Shown here piece after piece: positions 38,863-52,577 of a stretch of DNA of 64,000 nucleotides. Below the pieces are notes generated by a model that ran no database searches, was not told where the DNA came from, and worked only from the letters and a program-made list of their open reading frames with translations. Source of the DNA: Rhynochetos jubatus (lineage: Eukaryota; Chordata; Aves; Eurypygiformes; Rhynochetidae); NCBI GenBank assembly GCA_027574665.1, contig CM050654.1, positions 40,057,722 to 40,121,721 on the forward strand, read 5' to 3'. The position numbers and the translations under genes were made by a program. Every line of letters starts with the position of its first letter. Position 1 is the stretch's first letter.

Positions 38863-41800
38863 CACTGAGGTGGAATTAGATTGGCTTTACATTTCTTTTT
38901 TGGTATTTGTATATATAAATGAACACTGGCATTTATCTGGTTTAAATTAATAGTGGTGACCCAGTCATATAATCCGGATCTTTTCTGTACTGCCAGATAA
39001 ACTTGGAAATAAAAGCTGAGATTAGAGCAGAAAAAGGCCCATTTTCACCCACTAGCCCATTCCCTAGGACCTCGACTTTTCTACACTGTTTACAAATCAT
39101 AGAAATGATGGACTTTTTGATAAGATATTCAGGTTTGTAACTTGCAGAGCATTAAAAAATACTATCACAGCTCAAAATATCTCAATAGGCATCATGACAA
39201 TGCCATTAATGTTTTATTTACACTGATAATAAGATTTTATCTACCATGACAAGTTTGGTAATTCTCCGATGGTAAAAAGCACCCCTATCCACACTCAGGA
39301 GATACTTCAGTCTACATGCTGCAAGTGAACTGAGATTTTCCTGCACTGAAAAAAACCCACAGACTTTACACTATCCAGATGTTATTTATCACAATATGCT
39401 AGCTGGAGCTATGGCACATAATACAGTGTATTTTTATTTTAACCTCCTTTAACATAAGCACCTTAGCAACGTGTCCTCACCTAGATCTAGCAGGAGAATA
39501 CATCTCACATTTCTTCCTCGCCAAAACACATTAAGCATCGCTCCTTCTTAAGTTTTTCATTATTTATTGATGACCCAAGTCCAAGCCCAAATATAACTGC
39601 CAAAATAGTTAATATCATAAAAAACAAACCATGATTTTACTCCAGACTATACCAGGTCAGAAGAAATCTTATGTTCCCTACTTCCTCATATTAATTTTAG
39701 AAATAAATTCGTTTGCAGAACTCCACCCCTTTAATTTGTCTCCAGTACAATGGTTTCCTACTTCACAGATGTTTTCCAAGAGCAAAAGAAGGCTTTTGTC
39801 TTGAATTATTCAAACAAGCTTACAAAAATCTTTTGTGTGAAAATGGAGTGAATATCATTGTGTAAAGACCAAATAAGAAACTTATTCCTTGTGGGCATTT
39901 TCAAAAACCCATCGATTTATACATATAAACCCCCCACTTTTCAAATTCAAGAGTTCTTAACAAATAAAGTATATACTAAAATGAATGAGAGCAATCCTCT
40001 CTCTCACAGTCAAACCCCTTTTTTACTTTAGGTTGAGTAAGCCCAAATTCACCATATTCATCCAAAGCCACCACTTACCACAGGACTTGCCAAGGACACC
40101 AAAGCATCTCCTTTAGGACTCTCCCAGAAGAGAGAAGCGGGTCATGGTGAGCAGGTCTAGAAACCGGCAAGGACATGGTAGACCCAGAGAAGTTTTGCAT
40201 GAGGGCTGCCTCAACCTGGATTTTCAGTTACTGAAAACACCTGAAGGAATAATGTTAACGAGCTATATTAAATAAAGCAAAGAGTAGCTAAAGGCTCTTT
40301 TGCCTTGTGAAACATTCCCATCCCTCTTCTGTGGGAAAAAAAACATGGAAAAACTTTTTCCTACCTATACATCAGCTGCAATTTAAGTGCCCACAATTCC
40401 CTGCATGGCTGAAATACCTTAATCAGCTTCACCTAACAGCATTTTACTCCATCATTGACAGCTGAGGCAAAGCATAACAACCTGGGAAAATGCCCTTCCT
40501 AAGCTCCAGGGTGGGAGCTCAGTGCTCTCACTCCCTGACAAGTGCTGCACATGATACTGCTCAGCATCTTCTGAAGTCTTACTCCCCAAAAGCAGGGCTT
40601 TAATCCTAGAGCCTCTCTGCACGGCACACAATCATACCGAACGTGGTCACATTTTATTGTTTCAAGGATAAAGATTGTTCAAGGCATCTGACACTACACT
40701 TAAATTATTCATTCACTGGTATTATTTATTCATCAGCTCTTGAGTTATCTTGCTTTGCTAAAGTACCTGGTTTCTATTGCTCACAGAAAAAAACATGCCA
40801 TTTACTTTATTTTAATTGAGATTTTGTGACTTTTGCAAGTAGCTGATTGCATAACACAGATACCCCATAATATGTATTGCAAAGTGTTTGAGTATGTGTC
40901 GTTTCTGCATGCAGGTATTGAAAGGAAAGTGCACGCTGCCAGGTCCTGCACTTGACTTAGGGACCCGGCAAAGCTCTGAGGGGCAACGGGGGGCTCTGGG
41001 AGGCCCGTCCTAGGGCCACAGCCCATGTTCAGTGTCATACAGGGCGGTTATTATGTCTGATGGTTGCAGTATTTTGGCAAGTGAGGGATATAGCTCATCT
41101 AAACTGGTGCCAGAGTAATAATTATTACAAACCTTCAGTTTGAAACAGCTCCTTGATCTGGAATTGTAGCGTTGAGCAGGCTGACCTCCTTGCAAGTTAC
41201 AGTATAAGGCAAATCCTGGATGTCTTTTGCCGCTTGCGGCTATAGTATTTTCGGTTAGGCGTAGCCAACCAGCAGAAGCTGTGCTGAAAGAGCAGGAAAC
41301 GTGTTTGTCAGCACACAAAGCTGGGAATGACAAAACTTCATGGGCCTCACTCTCACAAGTGTCTTTTTTTAACTAACTGCTCTATTTTATTACATTTTTT
41401 CTATTCCACAATTACACACTACTTCTGACATTTAGTATCTCAGAGAAACAGAATCACATATTGACTCCCCAGTCGTGAATGGAATTTTTCTGACCACAAC
41501 TGCCATCTACATCATTGTTCTTCCATATGAGTAAATACTGTGAAAATAGCAATCACATATTTCTTCATGTTAGAAAGGGAAGCACGAAGAACAACTCTAA
41601 AATTTCTTCAAAGCATGAAAATGCTGAGATTTTCTTTATGAACATATCTAGAACTTCAGTATTAAAACTAGGACTTTCTTATTTATGGAGACAGTGCATA
41701 AGATATTGCATCTTCCTGCAAAGAAGACCCCAATATCCCAGAGATATACTTAAGACGAAAGTTAAACTACAATAAAGAGACAATCCTACCTCCCAGTTTT

Positions 41801-44800
41801 GCAAGTACGCTACACTGACAAAGTCCCTACTTACCACGGTGGTTTTTGCACCATATGACTGCGTGCTAACATTTCCAGCATCAAAAAAAGGTCTGCAAGG
41901 CTTAACTCACCAGTTCAGACATTTCTCTTGCAGTTAAAAGTTGGCTTGTGATGAAGGCTTCAGTCTGGGAACAATCTTTACCCACTTGAAGGGGAAAAAG
42001 AGCCCAAGATCTTACTACTAGGCACTGTCGTTATGGTGATATAAATTGCATTTTATCAGTTTCAGCTGTTTTTTTCCTGGCCTGTACATAAAAATCTCTT
42101 TTTAAACTGAAGTCCTTCAAGGTTTACTCGCCAAATTTTGCTATCAGTTACACATGCAGCCCTATTAATGTTAATGAGATGGTTGAATTTAAGCAAGGGT
42201 AGAATTTGATCTTTACCCTATTATGTTGTAGGCTGTCTAGTGTCTGTTTTAACTTAAAATCTATTTAGTGATACCTTCTCTATAATGAGGAAGTCTTACA
42301 AAACCCTATCACAATATGCCAAAGGTATAACAATACCAGGTCAGAACTATATCTTCCCTATGAAAACGGCCACTGCTGGGTGTTTCCTAGAGAGAACACA
42401 AAGCCCTGAAATGAGCTATTATAAAATAGTTTGCCTAGAGACAAATATTCTTGACCTGACTTTCTTCTGGCTTATGCTCTGAACCATAAGTTTTTCCATT
42501 CCTTCCAGAGTTTTTAAAAAAATGTTCCTACAATCCAACCTCTCAATGACAGTCAAATTTTGCAGCCACAAAGAGGCATGTGCAGTGTGTGCACAACAGT
42601 TTCCATTAATACACAATTACTAGATATATTTACAAGCCATTTACTTTGTTAAGATTGCAATTCATTCTGCAGTGGTTCAAAAGCAAACCCTCCTTTTTGG
42701 ATCATGTCACATTACAACCCTGGCCACAGTTTTTTAATCATTTCTAATTTAAGAAAAATTAATACGCAGTTACAATGAGCTTGAACTCAAGAAGAACTGC
42801 AGCAATTAAAGCCTTTCTCTTTTTCTGCCTGTCTTTGCCTTTCTTTCACCCACATGTTGCTGAAAGAACAGCAGTGCTGGAAAATCAGGTGTTTATACCT
42901 TAAGAGCTTTGGACAGTCCTAAGTCTGTACCCTGATACTTGCTACGATACAGCATTTATTTGCCTGATCACTTCCATACAGGAGTTTCCTTATTCAGTTC
43001 ACAACAAACATTTGCCCTAAGTATTAAGATGAGGAAAAAAATATTATCTGTGATAATGGTGTAATCTGTATACTAATAATTGTGTATAGAAAAATAATAT
43101 CTCTGATACCTATCAAAATGTTGCTGCACAAATCGGAAAGCACATAAGAAATGCATTAAAAAAAATGCATGGTCTCCATCACAGACTCTGGTGGGATGTG
43201 ACATCACCTAATCCAAACTAAACCCAGTAGGTTGTTATGTCTCTGTCCCTACCTTTCTGAGGCAGCCAACATGAGTTACTTCCCAGTTCAACTGATGCCA
43301 ATGGAAGTGTGCTCCAAGCATGGTGACTATAGTGTCGTGATCTGCGTGTTACCTGGAGTATTCGTGGGGCTGGTCTCGGATAACGTTCCCATGCTACAGT
43401 TCCTAATCTATTAGCAGAGAAATTGCTGTCCCCACAGGGGGTTGTGACAATTAACTAACATTTCTAAAGCACTCAGATATTTTACAGATATGCACTACTG
43501 AATAGCAAATGAAACAAATTAGTAATGACGTCTTCAGAGCCAGGTTTGAACAGCGTGCAATACACGAGACACTCAGATATATGGTGAGCTGCATGGAAAA
43601 TATATTGGCTGAAGAGCTCCTATTCTGTACACTGGACAAAAGGCAATATTACAAGATTGCATGACTTCAGCCTCTGTCATAATGCAGAAGCAGAAAATGC
43701 AAAGCCTACTTTAATTATATTGGGTTGGAAGTATCTGACTTCACAGCATTAACGTTTTCAATGTAATTTTTGGATTAATAATCTGGATCAGTGGTACAAA
43801 AGGGATTCCACAAGAACTATTTATGAAGCATGGCTTCCTCCTCTCTCCAGCACTTTGCGAGGCTGAACTGATGATGCAGCTCTTTTCTCACTGCTTTGAA
43901 CCTATCCCGTCGACCCAACTTTCTACTTCCATGAAATGTATAGAAAATTAGTAACCTTATTACCCTTACTCTCAGTGGCTAAAATTGAACAACAGTTTTA
44001 GATGCTATCAGGGATGGGCAGCCACATACATGGACTACAGACTACACAGTTATATACGTCTGCTTCCCTAAGGAATGGATTTACAAATCCTGATTGTACA
44101 GCATCAGAACTTTGTTCTGATACACACCACGTTCTCATTTCTCCCACCATTTCATCACATCTTTCTCTCTCCTGCCACAACCCTTTCTTCCTATACTTGC
44201 TGCTCCTCTTCCCAGGCATTTTATTATGGCCTCATCAGACCCAAATCCTTGTGCTTCCTTTCACAATGGTTCCTGTCCCAGATACTAACCTTGGTCCCAA
44301 AACCTCATTATTCCCACACACACCTACCACTAGCTCACCAGTGCCACCATGTTCCCACCTATATTCAGTCATTATCCTGGTGTTCAGCCTCACTGTCTTT
44401 GCCTGATCAACACCTTCTCCTGCTCTCAGGTCTCCCAGAGTTGTAGTCCTGGCTCCCATCCTCTTCTGCTGCTGCACTCCTAGACAGGACTTGTCTCATG
44501 AGCACATCAGCCAGAGGCAGATCGTGCAATGGGCTGGGCCACACCAAGCTTGGGCAGGTCTAGAAGCTGTGCAAGGTATGAACATGCTCAATGAGGATGG
44601 ACCCTTTGGATATCCTAACTAAAACCAGTCCCTACTTCACATGTTCAGTAGGTTTGTGATGGTTTTGGTGAATTTTCATAAGGCCAATAGTAGATAAGTT
44701 CCTGTGACCATGGCCCGTCTAACTCAGAAGTAGATGCAGGAGCATGGGGGCTTCTGCGTTACTCCCCATACTGCTTTAGTAGGAAGAAGTATCAGTTTCT

Positions 44801-45500
44801 GCCAAGGAGCAATTTGATGGCAGTTTGCCCTGTCAGAGTGAAATTCCTCCTGTGTAAATGAGACCACAGAGCTGCTCATTTCTTTAGAGTTGGCATTTTG
44901 GGGAGATAACAGAAATAAACCCATCTCTGTCCCAAGCTTGGCTGGAACTGCTTGCTGGAGAAGCCCCAGGTACCTAGCGGCTGCTGTCATCCTTAAGAGA
45001 TGGTAATGACAAGCAGTTGTCCTTCACGTGTGCTCCATGGGCTGGAAAGTGTAGGAGGTGTGCTCCCTGCCCTCGCTTCCTTGTGAGTTTCAGGTTGGCT
45101 ATTACAGAAATCCCTCTGTTACTACCTCCCACCCCTAACTGTCCTTCCAAAGCTGCTGAGATGATGACTCAAGAGGTCAACAGGACCAGTTCCTCATCAG
45201 CTTCCTCAGTCCATGAGAAGACTCTCTTTAAACAATTTTCTTCCCAGCAGGCCTGGACAGGGTCAGGGAAGCAGGTTACAAGGTGTCAGGCTTTGAAGGT
45301 CTCTCTGATGAAGAAGCTGTGGAGATTTTTTGAGACTTGTACCTAACATCCGTAAAAGTGGTGCAAAATGAAGTTGTAATGTAAGCATTAAGTGGTCACT
45401 GAATACACCACCATAGTAAAAATCAGAATAAATTAAAGAGTTGGGATAGAAGAACATAAAAGCTGGAAGGACTTGTGGGAATTGAAATGCTCGGGAAATA
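38863..45500. other. Long gene-free stretch
   Basis: Unique sequence. A GC-richer patch at 40900-41330 holds a 107-codon minus-strand frame (41010-41333) and a GCCGCTTGCGGC dyad, but no recognisable protein. The zone 44139-44470 is pyrimidine-rich, with overlapping open frames in several phases on both strands. From 44480 to 45340 GC is again higher, without an identifiable repeat. No RNA gene was recognised. Confidence 0.55.
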
Positions 45501-45550
45501 GGGGGGAAAAAAAAAAAAAAACCCCACACAAAAAAAACCCCAACCAAACA
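45501..45550. repeat. G6-A15-C4 run with C/A tract
   Basis: Six G, then about 15 A, then CCCC, then A8 and CCCCAACCAAAC. The G and C runs flanking the A run can pair. The minus-strand frame at 45263-45580 is open only through this low-complexity part. Confidence 0.9.
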
Positions 45551-47444
45551 GATAAATGTTTTAATGGCCTTTGCATCCACAAGCAGTGCAGACCAGGGTA
45601 AAAAGAAAACCAGACTGTCAGTTACCCTTAGTTCAGCAAGTGGTAGGATGAACTCTGTTTGTGTAAGAATTTTCAGTTATGAAAGGACAGAAACCATGAA
45701 AATACTGTACAGAACTGGAGATGTTGGTACCTCACGTAAACAGGGAAACAGAATTCATAGCATAAAGGTTTTAAAGAATAACTGGGAAGATATTACTAGG
45801 GAAGAGTGCTTGGCTTATTTAAGGGCCTTGCTAACACAACACCCCAGTTCCTGACCTGAACCTAAATGATATCCAGAATCTAAATAAAACACCCAAAAGA
45901 GAGTAGGAATCCCACTTCAATGGAGAATCACAGATTTAATTAGTGCTCCACAAAACAATTCAAGACCATCACCCAAATAAATCTACTCTGCCCTGAACAG
46001 TGGTTAAGAAGTGACAGCCATATTCTGAAATCATGGACCTACCACATATCAGAAATACTGCAGAAGACAATATCTGAGAATATTAAGACTATGAAGCTCA
46101 AATTCCACCAGAAAAACAGCAAAATAGATCTGCCTGTACTGGAGCACAGAACACAATAGCTAGGATGTGACATAGATGTTAGAAAAGTGACGCATTGCCT
46201 TATACTACAAGAATTTGGAAAGCATGCACGTCATGAATAGAGAGAATAAAACAGCATTTTTCTTTTAAAACAATTATTCACAGGCCGCCTCCAGTAGGCC
46301 AAATGGGAAAGCAGTGCAAAGGAAAGCTAATTTGGGTCAGAAAGCTGGCAGATCATCTAGCTGCCTGCTTCTGCCGCCTAAGCAAGCTACTGTGCTCCAG
46401 CTCAGCTTCCTGGAGGAACAGAAAGCAAATTTTAACACCTTGAGGTTTTCAAAAGCTGTGTTAGAGATGGAGTTTTGAGACGATATGACAGTAAATCATC
46501 CATAAATGGAAGGTATGAATGCATTTCATGTAAGTGTATGAATAGAGTTTTATAACTATGGTCAAAACTGCATAATTTATGCATCTTGAGGATACTAAAC
46601 CTGAGTTTCTATATGCCAAAACAAAGAAGGAAACTTGGCTTCAGTCTATGGGCGTAAACACTGTCATGTCCTTCTTTCTTGGAAATAAACATTATAAGCC
46701 ATGATACTGTCACTATCAAAAGGAGTTTGTCAAACAGTCTTCACAGTAACTTTATTTTTTAGTTTACAAATATGTGAGAGGTGAACTCAACATAAATCTG
46801 GGAAAAGGTTGATGATTGCAAGCATACTCTCTGGAGCCTTTGGGAAAAGCAAATGAAGCAAAGTTCAGAGTTATATTTTATACATATCTGTGTATATATA
46901 TGTCAAATATATAAAAACATACAAAAGGAATTTGATGAATGACTGGTAAAAGAAGCTTGAGCTTTACTATATTTCGCTATAAAAGTTGAAAATACTTCCC
47001 TGTTACTATTACCCCAGAGCAAACACTTTCTGTGTATCATTGAGGTGGTGGACAGTGATTTCCTGATTCTGGTCACAACCCAAGAACCTGGAAAAGTTAT
47101 TAAGCTTTTTAGCATACTGCAGGGGCAGAGTGTGCTCTCCATCCTAGGCTGGATGGAGGATGTGTGAGCACACAGGACCAGGTAAACCACTGGGACTCAG
47201 ACAAACAGAAACAACATGGGGACACAAAAGTTTGTTGGCTACGCAAAAAAGAAGCTACATTACATGAAAGAGCCAGTTGTGATGGCAAAAGAAAAATATT
47301 ACCAGCCATTGTCAAATTAAAGATATAAAGCTGGGCTTGTATTGCATGAAAATAAAAATTAAATTGTGCACAGATCCTGGACTCCTAACCTCTGAGGACA
47401 AACTGGACCCGGGCCTGAGCTTGCAAGTACAAGTTGTCAGTACG
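45551..47444. other. Gene-free stretch
   Basis: AT-rich unique sequence. The frames at 45564-45854 (96 codons) and 46903-47190 show no domain. A short TATATATA run lies near 46891-46900. The young CR1 begins at the right edge. Confidence 0.6.
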
Positions 47445-47745
47445 CAGAATCATGGAATGGTTTGGGTTGGAAGGGACCTCAAAGATCATCCAGTTCCAAC
47501 CCCCCTGCCATGGGCAGGGACACCTTCCATAGCCCAGGGTGCTCCAAGCCTCAACCAGCCTGGCCTTGGACACTGCCAGGGATGGGGCACCCACAGCTTC
47601 TCTGGGCAACCTGTCCCAGTGCTCCCCACCCTCTCTGGGAAGAATTTCTTCCTGATGTCCAATCTCAATCTCCCCATTTTCAGTTTAAACCTGTTATCCC
47701 TTGTCCTGTCACTACAGTCCCTTGTAAAAAGACCCCTGCCAGCTT
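47445..47745 (-). mobile_element. CR1 LINE, well-preserved 5'-truncated 3' end
   Basis: The plus strand shows the textbook reverse-complement avian CR1 end: AGAATCATGGAATGG, then GGGTTGGAAGGGACCTC, 'gatcatccagttccaac', 'tgccatgggcagggacac', 'cttctctgggcaacctgtc', 'gaatttcttcctgatgtcc' and 'cccttgtcctgtcactac'. Few differences from the usual pattern are seen, so it is much younger than the copies near 4.7 and 9.6 kb. It is about 300 bp long and stops in the 3' untranslated part, without LINE coding sequence. Four open frames of 63-139 codons cross it on both strands. They are the false proteins this repeat commonly generates. Confidence 0.97.
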
Positions 47746-48451
47746 CACAACTTTAAAAGGGCAGAAGTTACTGTGCCATCAGATGCTCATCACATTCATA
47801 TTCATTTTAGCAAATCCAGGATTGGTCACAGACTCCTTACATATTTTTTGATTTACTGGAATCTGCTTTAGTCTAAGAGACCTAATTCTTCCATTACACA
47901 TATCACCCATCTTTCTGGCAGCATAATTTACATCTCAAACTGGAATAATTTTGCATACTTTTCATTTTAGCACTCTGACATCTGAAAAAAAAAAAAGCTT
48001 TAATTCTGTGGAGTAAATTATCATCAACCTTGGAAAAAAGTCCTGGAAGTTATTAATGCTCCTGTTATGCACAGTTGTCTGTACAGTTTAGGTGTCTTTC
48101 TCCTCTCCGCTCTATGTAGCGATATATTACCAACAGTGTTGTAGAGCATATGAAATTCAAAACAGGACCAGCATCGTGAGGTTTGTACCAACAGTTAACA
48201 CATGACATGTAACTCAAGCACTTTCCCAAGGGAACTGGGCAACCTTTGTTTACTCTTGGACTTTCTTCCACTGACAAGTTTTCTAATCTTTCTGTATTCC
48301 AAGAATGTGTCTTTCACTGTTCAGTTCATTCGCTGGACTGACACACATCAATGCTAAAACAACCTAAAAAGCTTTAGGAAAAATAAAAAAGTACTGTTAA
48401 GCAGAGACTTTGAAGCAAATCTGCAGTTCTGATTTTCTGTACTTATGATAC
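47746..48451. other. No gene seen
   Basis: AT-rich unique sequence between the CR1 and a long A run. An AAAATAAAA word at about 48379-48387 lies some 65 bases before the A run, in the arrangement of a retrocopy tail, but the sequence upstream resembles no gene I can name. Confidence 0.5.
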
Positions 48452-48473
48452 AAAAAAAAAAAAAAAAAAAAAA
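48452..48473. repeat. A22 homopolymer
   Basis: The longest A run in the window. It may be a retroposed poly(A) tail or simple slippage. No target-site duplication was evident by eye. Confidence 0.95.
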
Positions 48474-50269
48474 GAGGTCTTTATTTAAAATTAACTCTCA
48501 ACAGTTATCATATCAATCCTGTTGTTTTGGGGATACTAATCTCAAACTGCAGCGAGGTCTTGTTTATTTCTTGTTAATACTGTCTGGGATGAATGCACTG
48601 GAAGCACTTACCCAACAACAGCAACAAACTTCTGGTATATTCAAGCAGAAACAAAACACAGAGGTTGTCAATATACACAAGAGAAAATTTTCAACATTTT
48701 TAAAGGTGTTGGATTTTGAATCATTTTAAAATAAAACCCCTTTCTTCTTCCAGGAAAAGAAAAAAAAAATCTAAGCCCAAGCTTTAAGAAAGCTTAATAT
48801 TTGTGTTTTGTCAGTGTTTCTTAATATTAATTATGACATGTAGAAATTAAGTAGTTTCAAAAAAAAAAAAAAACATAAACCCAGCTTGTACTTTTTTCCT
48901 AGTAAGACATATTTTGTGTATATACATAGAAGTGGGTGGGGGATCAAAATAGACCTGTATTCAGTAGTAGAAGTCAAATTCATGCCAGTGTATGATTTTT
49001 TTCATACCCAGCATCGGAAAATTCCTGGAAAAATCCCTTATATTTAGACACAGGAACCAGGAGACTCAGCTTCTGGTGAAACTTGTCATAGCTGAGACCC
49101 TCAAGCCCCGCATAGCAGCGAGGAAGATGCTCTATATATCCTTGTGCTGGTATAGAGGGAAGAACACCAAAAGGGCAGGAGAAAACCATCCTGACAGGGT
49201 GATTCCTGTGTCTCCCGCAACCCTGCAATGTGTCATTGCATCGAGCCCATCGATGTCCCTGTGTGAAATCAGGTCTGTAACAGGGCTTCCCCAGGCACCG
49301 GCCAGGGAGAGAGTAGGAGAAGGTGCCATCATTTCCCACAGCCTCCTTCATCCTTGCTAAGCTACAGGCTCACAGAGACGGTGAAAGGAAAGGAAAAAAG
49401 GTTTTTCCCAATGGTAGGATTTCCTCCTGATGTAAACTGCCCCCCGTTGTGTTGAAGTGTAAGAGAATGTGCTGCTAGTCACCGTATGTCCTTTGGGTGT
49501 GCACTGAAATCTCCAGAAGCCCCAAGGGAGGCTTCAGCCAAAACTCTGCGACCTTTGGGGGCTGTATCAGCGCTGCCCTGCTTTGTGCCGTGCAGGAGGC
49601 AAAAAGAGAAGTTTTGTACTCTCTAATGTACAGCCCATAGGAAGACTCCTCCAACTGTACATCTACAATGCACCCTGGATTCTCTAATCCCTTTCTTCCA
49701 GGTCCAGCCAGATCTGAAATTTCCTCAACGGGTGAAAACTTTTTAGGGGTGGATTTTATAACGTTAATCTGTGATTTCAGAGGAAATAAATCTCTCCCAT
49801 AGCCCTGTGTAAAGCATCCCAAGGAATAAGTCAGGGAGATCGTCAGCAGTGAAGAGTGCTACATTTCACACGCTGCCACAGATATGCTTTCTGGCTGAGG
49901 TCTAATATTAATCTATTTTGTCCCTGACATCCAGTAAAACTACCTTGTAGCAAAAGCTTTTAAAACATACATATTCAATAGCAGACGCAATAAAGTATTC
50001 GGAACTGTTGGTATGAAGAAGGTTCACAGACACACAAATATCTTTGAAACTCCAGTTAATCAAGGTGTCAAAGTAACTAAAGCAGTTGTACAGATTTTAT
50101 TGAAAATAAATCACTTTATTATATACTGAAATATATATTATTGTTTCCCCCGTAGAGTTTTACTACCCAGTTGCCTGCATTTAGTTTTTAAATAGAGTAT
50201 CTCCTGCCCTCTTTAGTCCAGTTTTTATAACTACATTTACAAAGGAAATTTAGCATTAAAACGTATCTT
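48474..50269. other. Gene-free stretch
   Basis: A further A15 run lies at 48859-48873. The GC-richer zone 49000-49860 has frames of 115-123 codons open on both strands. Simultaneous openness on both strands and the lack of domains argue against coding. It could be an old unrecognised repeat. Confidence 0.5.
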
Positions 50270-50520
50270 CAGTCTGCCTTCTCCTGCTGCCCTATGCAAA
50301 TAGCCCATTATTAGCCATTTTCTGGCAGAAGTAGCTGAGAGGAAACAGAAGCGGAAATGATATAATGGCTCCAGAGCCGCACGTTTCCTCCCTGCCCAGC
50401 TGTTTGCGGGATGACCTTACGGTTAACCGGGAAGCTGCGAGGTGGCATTGAACCTCAGAAGATTTACACCTTGGTCTTCTCATTTTTCAGACCGAAGCTC
50501 CCATGCAGGAATACATAAAA
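50270..50520. promoter_or_regulatory. Candidate regulatory patch with octamer
   Basis: Contains a perfect POU octamer ATGCAAAT at 50294-50301 followed by a TTATTAGCC word, and a GGTTAACC palindrome at 50421-50428 running into AACCGG, in a locally GC- and CpG-richer patch. Motif evidence only. Confidence 0.2.
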
Positions 50521-52371
50521 CTTCACCGCAGTCAGTCCGGGGAAGGTTAAAACGAGTGAAAGGAAATATTTGATTCGATTTAATGGACATCCTAATAGAT
50601 ATTTATAGACTTCACAGAGAAACTTTCCACTGAACGTTTTTAACTCCTGCTATTGAGGAACTGCTTTCTTTTTTAAGCATGAGATCTGGTTCAGATCTGA
50701 AATAGACAGCATGTTGTTAGACAACGTATTTCCTCAAAATTCAATATTACACAAAGACTCCTATTATGTCATTCACTGGACACATTTTTTCCAAAGTGCG
50801 CCGTTGCTAACAGCTTCATGCTATAAATGCACAAATAATCACACATCTATAAAGATACTGCATCTACTTGAAAAACTTCTAAATTATTTTTTTCCAACGT
50901 TTCTCTCTCAAGTGAAAGGATGTCTAATGCAGTCCACCCTTTTTCGGACTGCTTTCTAATCCGTTAAATTTCACACTGATAGATTCAACAGCAGTTCTCC
51001 TGAGATTACATTTTTTCCACCCCAAAACTAGTTTAAAGTGGAAGCACTGTATCAAAAATAGATTTTAAATATACAAACCACATCTATAATCAGTACTTTT
51101 ATACATTTTGCCAGTGGACAGGCATTATGAATGCAATACATTGGTACCCTAGGTCATGCAAGTGGTTTTTTTACCTGTGTACTATTTCCTAACTACTAAG
51201 CCCAAAACTGTTATTCCTAAATAAACATAAAGGTGTTTCATATTCTTCACCCTCGACATTCAATGGCATTTTCTGGTCAGCAGAGTGATGAGGACTCACA
51301 TTCAGGGCTCTCTATCTGTACTGGTTCCCCAGTAGGGCCATCTTCCATGGGGTGACCCTGCCGACTGAAGAGGATCACCTGAAGCATCTTACGTATGTAC
51401 TCAATTAGCAGTCACTGAAACTAGTATTCAGGTTCACCCCTAGACACTCCTAGGTTGTATGACATGTTTTAACACTGAGCTTTATCTATGTAAACCCCAG
51501 TGACCTTTAATACAAAACTCAAACTCTATGGTACCTATAACAATGAATTTTATCTTCACCTATTAACCTTTAAGCCAGGAACATGCCAAAAAAATATCAA
51601 TTTTCCTAAGAATGTCCAAAGAAGTATTTCTCTGGATACATTATTTGTCACCAAGAGGCTCCCAGGTAATTTCTATCACAGAATCAAATGTACCACATTT
51701 GTAAGTAAAGCGTACATGCTTTCTTTCCAGCCGATCAGCCCTGATAGCATGACAGATTCAAAGGACTGTGCCCACCTATTACATCAGTTTGTAATAGCGA
51801 AATGTGAGTGCGCCTTCCACACTTTAAAAACTGACTGTAATCAAAATCTAATTAGTATTCTATTTTACTAGTGGGAAAACTGAGAGAAATGCACACAGAC
51901 ATACATGGTGTTAGATATTAAGCCAAAAGATGTCTCCAGAAACCAGCCATTCATCTTTTGCCTTTTTCTTCTTTATCATCAACATCTTGTCTCTTGAAAT
52001 ATAGACATCACTAAATCAAAAACACTTACCTTTTCACATCATTATAGAATTGCTCAGATTAAATAAGAGCTCTGTACAGCTTTTCAAATCTCAGCTATGT
52101 TTTCAAGCCACCAGGGAGGGCTAGTTCTTCCTGCTCAGACAATTATCAAATTGTTGCCAATGTGAGGGTTCCTTGTATCAATCTCATTATTATTAAGTAG
52201 ACTAAATCACCTATGGTTCTCATTACCATCACTTTGAAAAAAGGTCACAAGGCAGCATCTGCAATTTACTTAAAATTTATCATTAAAAGTAACCCTTTTT
52301 TAAAGAAGATTTAAGCTGCTTCAGTTTATTTCTGATGTTAACACACAGAGCCCAGCTTTAGAAGTCTGCTC
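50521..52371. other. Gene-free stretch
   Basis: AT-rich unique sequence. The 123-codon frame at 51500-51871 has no domain. A good minus-strand donor word (AAAAG|GTAAGTG, about 52024-52034) has no obvious partner. Confidence 0.55.
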
Positions 52372-52420
52372 AATTTTGTTTGGTTGTTTTGTGAGGTTTA
52401 TGATTTGTTTATTTTGGGAG
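52372..52420. repeat. G/T-rich low-complexity tract
   Basis: A weaker member of the G/T class with GTTTGGTTGTTTTG units, interrupted by A residues. Confidence 0.6.
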
Positions 52421-52577
52421 TAACCAGGACATCATCATCCATCCTTTGTTTTCCTAGCGGAACTCCTGAGGTTATGGGATGATTCATACTGTAAAAGAAA
52501 GCTAGGTCAAACCACTAAAGATGAAGTTCTTATTGAAAAGTTAATTAGTCACTAAAAATGCATGAGCATTAAAGCGT

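Noticed and set aside
41010..41333. 107-codon minus-strand frame with protein-like composition
   Set aside because: No domain, no clear splice partners, and length within chance. Kept only as a note.
47337..47851. Open frames of up to 139 codons on the plus strand, and others on the minus strand
   Set aside because: They lie across the CR1 3' end, and similar false proteins come from this repeat throughout bird genomes.
48300..48473. Possible processed pseudogene ending in the A22 run
   Set aside because: An AAAATAAAA word lies upstream of the A run, but no coding remnant or target-site duplication was recognised.
48980..49360. Complementary 122- and 123-codon frames
   Set aside because: Open on both strands in a GC-richer patch, the usual sign of chance openness. 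No family recognised.
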